A DNA stretch of 64,000 bases from Halococcus agarilyticus (lineage in GTDB: Archaea; Halobacteriota; Halobacteria; Halobacteriales; Halococcaceae): positions 62,001 to 126,000 of the forward strand of contig NZ_BAFM01000012.1 of NCBI RefSeq assembly GCF_000334895.1, in the 5' to 3' direction. The translations under genes and the position numbers were made by a program. Positions 62,101 through 64,000 of this stretch are shown piece after piece. Positions within the stretch are counted from its first letter, which is position 1. Every line of letters starts with the position of its first letter. The notes below the pieces were generated by a model. That model made no database searches. It had not been told where the DNA came from and saw only the letters and a list, made by a program, of their open reading frames with translations.

Positions 62101-64000
62101 TAATGGCGAACTCGCTTGCATCGGATCCGACGAGACTCGTCCCTGAAACCGTGAGCGGCGAAGTGCCATCGTTGCTCACGGTGAACGTCTGTGTCGTCGT
62201 CGAGTTGTTCGCCACCTCACCGTAGTCGTAGGTGTCCGGGTTGACGACGATGTTCGATTCGATGCCCGTTCCGGCAAGCGATGCGGAGACGATTGGTTGA
62301 TCGGAATCGTTGCTCTCGACGTCTAGCGTTGCGGTCTTCGCACCCGTCGAGTTGGGTGCAAATTCGACAGTGACCTCACGGGACTCGCCGGGACCAAGCG
62401 TGAACGTCCCGCCACCGTCGATGATAGCGAACTCACCGGCGTTCGCCCCTGAAATCGTTGTCCCGTTCACCGACAGCGGTGCGCTGCCGTCGTTGGTCAC
62501 TGTGAATGTCGTGGTGTTCGCCGAGCCAGTCGGAACCTCACCGAAGTCGTGGCTCGGTGGCGAGAGGACAACGTTCGGTGCGACGCTTTCGCCCGACAGC
62601 GGCACCGTCACGGTGGGCTGGTCGGCGTCGTCGCTCTCAACGACCAGTTGTGCGTTCCGTTCACCGACCGAGGTGGGAGCGAACTGGATGGTGATTTCAC
62701 GAGATTCACCCGGCGCGAGCGTGAACGGCCCACTACCGTCGGTGATCGTGAACTCACCGGCATCCGCACCTGAAAGCGTCGTCCCGTTCACCGAGAGCGG
62801 TGCAGTCCCGTCGTTCGTGACCAAGAGCGTGCGTGTACCTTCCCCGTTGTTGGGAACCTCACCGTAATCGAGACTCGGCGGGTCGACGACGATGTTCGAT
62901 TGGGTCCCGGTACCCGACAGCGAACTCGTTAGCGTCGGACTGTCCGGGTCGTCGCTTGCGATTTCGAGCGTCGCGTTCTTCGTTCCCGTCGAAGTCGGCG
63001 CGAACGACACGGTGATCTCGCGGGATTCGCCCGGTGCGAGCGTGAACGCCCCATCACCAGAGACGAAGGAGTATTGGTCCGAGTCAGCGCCGATCAGTCG
63101 CGTTTCGCTCACCGAAAGCGGTGCGCTCCCGTCGTTGGTGACGGTGAACACTTTGGTGTCACCGGAACCGACCGGCACGTCGCCGTAGTCGTACGTGCTG
63201 GGAGTGAGCACCGCATCAGGTTCGACACTTTCACCGGAGAGCGGTACTGTCACGGTCGGCTGGTCGGCGTCGTCGCTCTCGATCACGACTGCTGCGGTTT
63301 TGTCGCCCGTCGAGTCCGGCGCGAACGCCACCGTGACCTCCCGTGACTCGCCCGGTGCGAGGTCGAACGCCCCACCACCGTCGGTGATCGTGAAGTCGCC
63401 GGCGTCCAGTCCGGAGATGCTCGTCCCGGAAACCGAGAGTGGCGCATCTCCATCGTTCGTTACCGTGACCGTCTGAGTCGCCGTCGAGTTGTTCGAAACA
63501 TTACCGTAGTCAATGCTCGTGGGGTCAACGACGATGTTCGACCGGGTTCCCTGTCCGGTGAGCGAGCTCGTTACTGTCGGTCGGTTGGGGTCGTTGCTGT
63601 CGACTTCGAGTGTCGCGCTCTTCGTCCCTGTCGATCCTGATGCGAACTCGACGGTGACCTCACGGGATTCACCAGGGGCAAGCGTGAATGACCCGCCACC
63701 GGAGATGACAGCGAATTCAGCGGCATCGACACCCGAGAGCCGGGTCGCACTCACGTCGAGTGGTGCGGTGCCGTCGTTGGTGACCGTGAACGTCGTCGTG
63801 TTTGCAGAGCCGACCGGCACGTCGCCGTAGTCGTGCGTCACCGGTGAGAGGGTAAGGCTGGGTTCGACACTTCCACCGGAGAGCGGCACCGTCACCGTGG
63901 GCTGGTCGGCGTCGTCGCTTTCGACGACGAGATTAGCCGTCTTATCACCCGTCGCGTTGGGTGCGAACGTCACCGTGACCTCGCGGGATTCGCCTGGTGC
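59117..64000 (-). CDS. Giant tandem-repeat surface protein with VWA domain (N terminus beyond the window)
   Basis: The frame is open from the right edge to the stop at 59117, giving at least 1,627 visible residues. At least 12 full copies of an about 107-aa 'choice-of-anchor D'/ASH-type beta-sandwich repeat occur (VTNDGTAPLSVSG ... LAPGESREVTVEFAP ... SDDPDQPTVTVPLSG). They are followed by a CARDB-like stretch and a von Willebrand A domain (about 59850-59200) whose MIDAS motif reads LLDDSGSM. The C terminus has no visible membrane anchor or PGF-type sorting signal. A secreted or cell-surface adhesive role is likely. Start, signal peptide and full length are outside the window. Confidence 0.9.
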   Translation of the reverse strand, partial: APGESREVTVTFAPNATGDKTANLVVESDDADQPTVTVPLSGGSVEPSLTLSPVTHDYGDVPVGSANTTTFTVTNDGTAPLDVSATRLSGVDAAEFAVISGGGSFTLAPGESREVTVEFASGSTGTKSATLEVDSNDPNRPTVTSSLTGQGTRSNIVVDPTSIDYGNVSNNSTATQTVTVTNDGDAPLSVSGTSISGLDAGDFTITDGGGAFDLAPGESREVTVAFAPDSTGDKTAAVVIESDDADQPTVTVPLSGESVEPDAVLTPSTYDYGDVPVGSGDTKVFTVTNDGSAPLSVSETRLIGADSDQYSFVSGDGAFTLAPGESREITVSFAPTSTGTKNATLEIASDDPDSPTLTSSLSGTGTQSNIVVDPPSLDYGEVPNNGEGTRTLLVTNDGTAPLSVNGTTLSGADAGEFTITDGSGPFTLAPGESREITIQFAPTSVGERNAQLVVESDDADQPTVTVPLSGESVAPNVVLSPPSHDFGEVPTGSANTTTFTVTNDGSAPLSVNGTTISGANAGEFAIIDGGGTFTLGPGESREVTVEFAPNSTGAKTATLDVESNDSDQPIVSASLAGTGIESNIVVNPDTYDYGEVANNSTTTQTFTVSNDGTSPLTVSGTSLVGSDASEFAITDGGGAFTLAPGESRNVTVQFAPTSAGNKTANLVVESDDPDQPTVTVPLSGESVEPNVNLSPPSHDYGDVPTGSANTTTFTVTNDGTAPLDVSATNIVGADAGEFTITDGGGAFTLAPGESREITVEFAPGSTGEKSATLEVESNDPDQPAVSSNLSGTGVESNIVVDPESNDYGQVANNGNSTQTFTVTNDGTAPLSVSGTSIAGDNASEFTITDGGGAFTLAPGESREVTVEFAPTSTGNKTANLVVESDDSDQPTLTVPLSGESVEPNINLTPTEYDYGGVPINTGNVTTFTVTNDGTAPLTVSGTTISGTNASEFALVDGGRSYLLAPGESRDIRVRFMPNSTGAKSATIELASDDPDQPTVTANLTGTGTASNIVVDPPSYDYRQVPAGSNQTQTFTITNDGDAPLSVSSTSIVGANASDFTITDGGGPFVLQPGESQSVEVRIDFAPTSVGEKKATFIVESDDPDQPTVTVPISGTSIAPSISLTPETRDLGEVSAGSTNQTTFTITNDGTAGLNVSALNIVGANASEFTIVGPDAPFKIEPGQSREVTVEFSPGSAGAKNATLEVQSDDPNQPTVTANLTGTGTASNLVVDPARYDFGQVANGTTNTTTFTVTNDGTAPLVVTDTSIVGANGEEFSIVDGAGPFTLAPGEVREITVGFSPTSDGPKEASLVVESDAVNQQDVTVPLSGSGFTPRCNVQVSDVTAPDTVTQGEQATITANVTNVGQANDCGANATLDATGQTTGKVDIVFLLDDSGSMQPYIDQVRDDIRGFNSELESQGIDARFAVVTYGKGSAVLRQDYSSNVAQTERTIDGISASGAFEANYRAIRGSLNALSPRSDAKNVLIDITNEDSDRLSTDPTQDELVSLIDSNNAKLISVSPDVDYIRNYNNLRGEAYDPTLDLRVLAERVADGAWFDLFGSGNFVDKFTNEVITSVDQNTTQQQSVTLDAGESQQVTFTIDTSTFQAGEIVYSVTVNASTRTGRITVE
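60014..64000 (-). repeat. Coding tandem array with a two-module higher-order period
   Basis: Modules alternate between a type beginning SVEP or SVAP and ending SGTG (108 aa) and a type beginning xSNIVVDP and ending PLSGE (106 aa). The real repeat unit is therefore about 214 aa (about 642 bp). Six such pairs are complete in the window and a further module is cut at the right edge. Confidence 0.85.

Noticed and set aside
60014-64000. Regular repeats considered as a CRISPR or non-coding satellite
   Set aside because: The period is about 320 bp, in frame, and encodes beta-sandwich modules. There are no short direct repeats with unique spacers.

Overview
The window is chromosomal DNA from a halophilic archaeon (class Halobacteria). 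It is very GC-rich, and nearly every protein is strongly acidic (Asp/Glu-rich, Lys-poor). The genes are archaeal: MCM, PCNA, TFB, an archaeal-type Ile/Met/AspRS set, GGGP synthase and MfnA. Many genes have a TATA element (TTTAWR-like) about 25-30 nt upstream of the start codon, the layout of leaderless haloarchaeal transcripts. A Halococcus-like genus is possible, but that is only inference.

Layout. 1-5.9 kb: a Cmi4-type HTH protein, a stand-alone CinA-like MoaB-fold protein, a site-2 protease with CBS domains, a cupin, a DEAD/DEAH helicase and a BofA-like membrane protein. 5.9-6.5 kb: tRNA-Pro(UGG) and a PD-(D/E)XK homing-type nuclease. 6.5-13 kb: MCM helicase split by two inteins, then TFB. 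13-15.1 kb: HIT protein, family-4 UDG, bat-like HTH regulator. 15.4-20.4 kb: ileS, prs, beta-propeller protein. 20.7-25.5 kb: arginase divergent from a class III aminotransferase, an 80-bp palindromic element, a sugar-nucleotide epimerase and two regulators. 25.5-29.3 kb: SPFH, NfeD, a small membrane protein, PCNA and a conserved hypothetical. 29.3-35 kb: metG, a patch with a decayed VTT gene copy, a secreted protein, the intact VTT gene, mfnA and a small membrane protein. 35-44.3 kb: ppsA, a frameshifted phzF, a PRTase-UbiA pair, a DUF547 protein, MTA phosphorylase, and a sodium:solute symporter with an overlapping 48-aa membrane protein. 44.4-49.2 kb: DUF7518-smc-scpA operon. 49.3-58.8 kb, all on the plus strand: gatB, orphan trpB, topA (with intein), GGGP synthase, amphi-Trp protein, aspS. 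59.1-64 kb: the 3' part of a giant tandem-repeat surface protein with a VWA domain, running off the right edge.

How the genes fit together. The core is informational: replication (MCM, PCNA, TopA), chromosome organisation (SMC-ScpA), transcription initiation (TFB) and translation (IleRS, MetRS, AspRS, GatB, tRNA-Pro). The AspRS carries residues associated with non-discriminating enzymes, which fits the nearby GatB.

Most notable: (1) three large inteins (529, 648 and 535 aa) sit in MCM and TopA, and each carries internal helix-turn-helix modules as well as LAGLIDADG blocks; (2) a family of perfect palindromes with 3-nt loops occurs between genes and also in frame inside two genes (the cupin and ileS); (3) topA is preceded by an overlapping 11-codon uORF at leaderless spacing from its TATA box; (4) there are relics of duplication around the VTT gene and the aspS 3' end.
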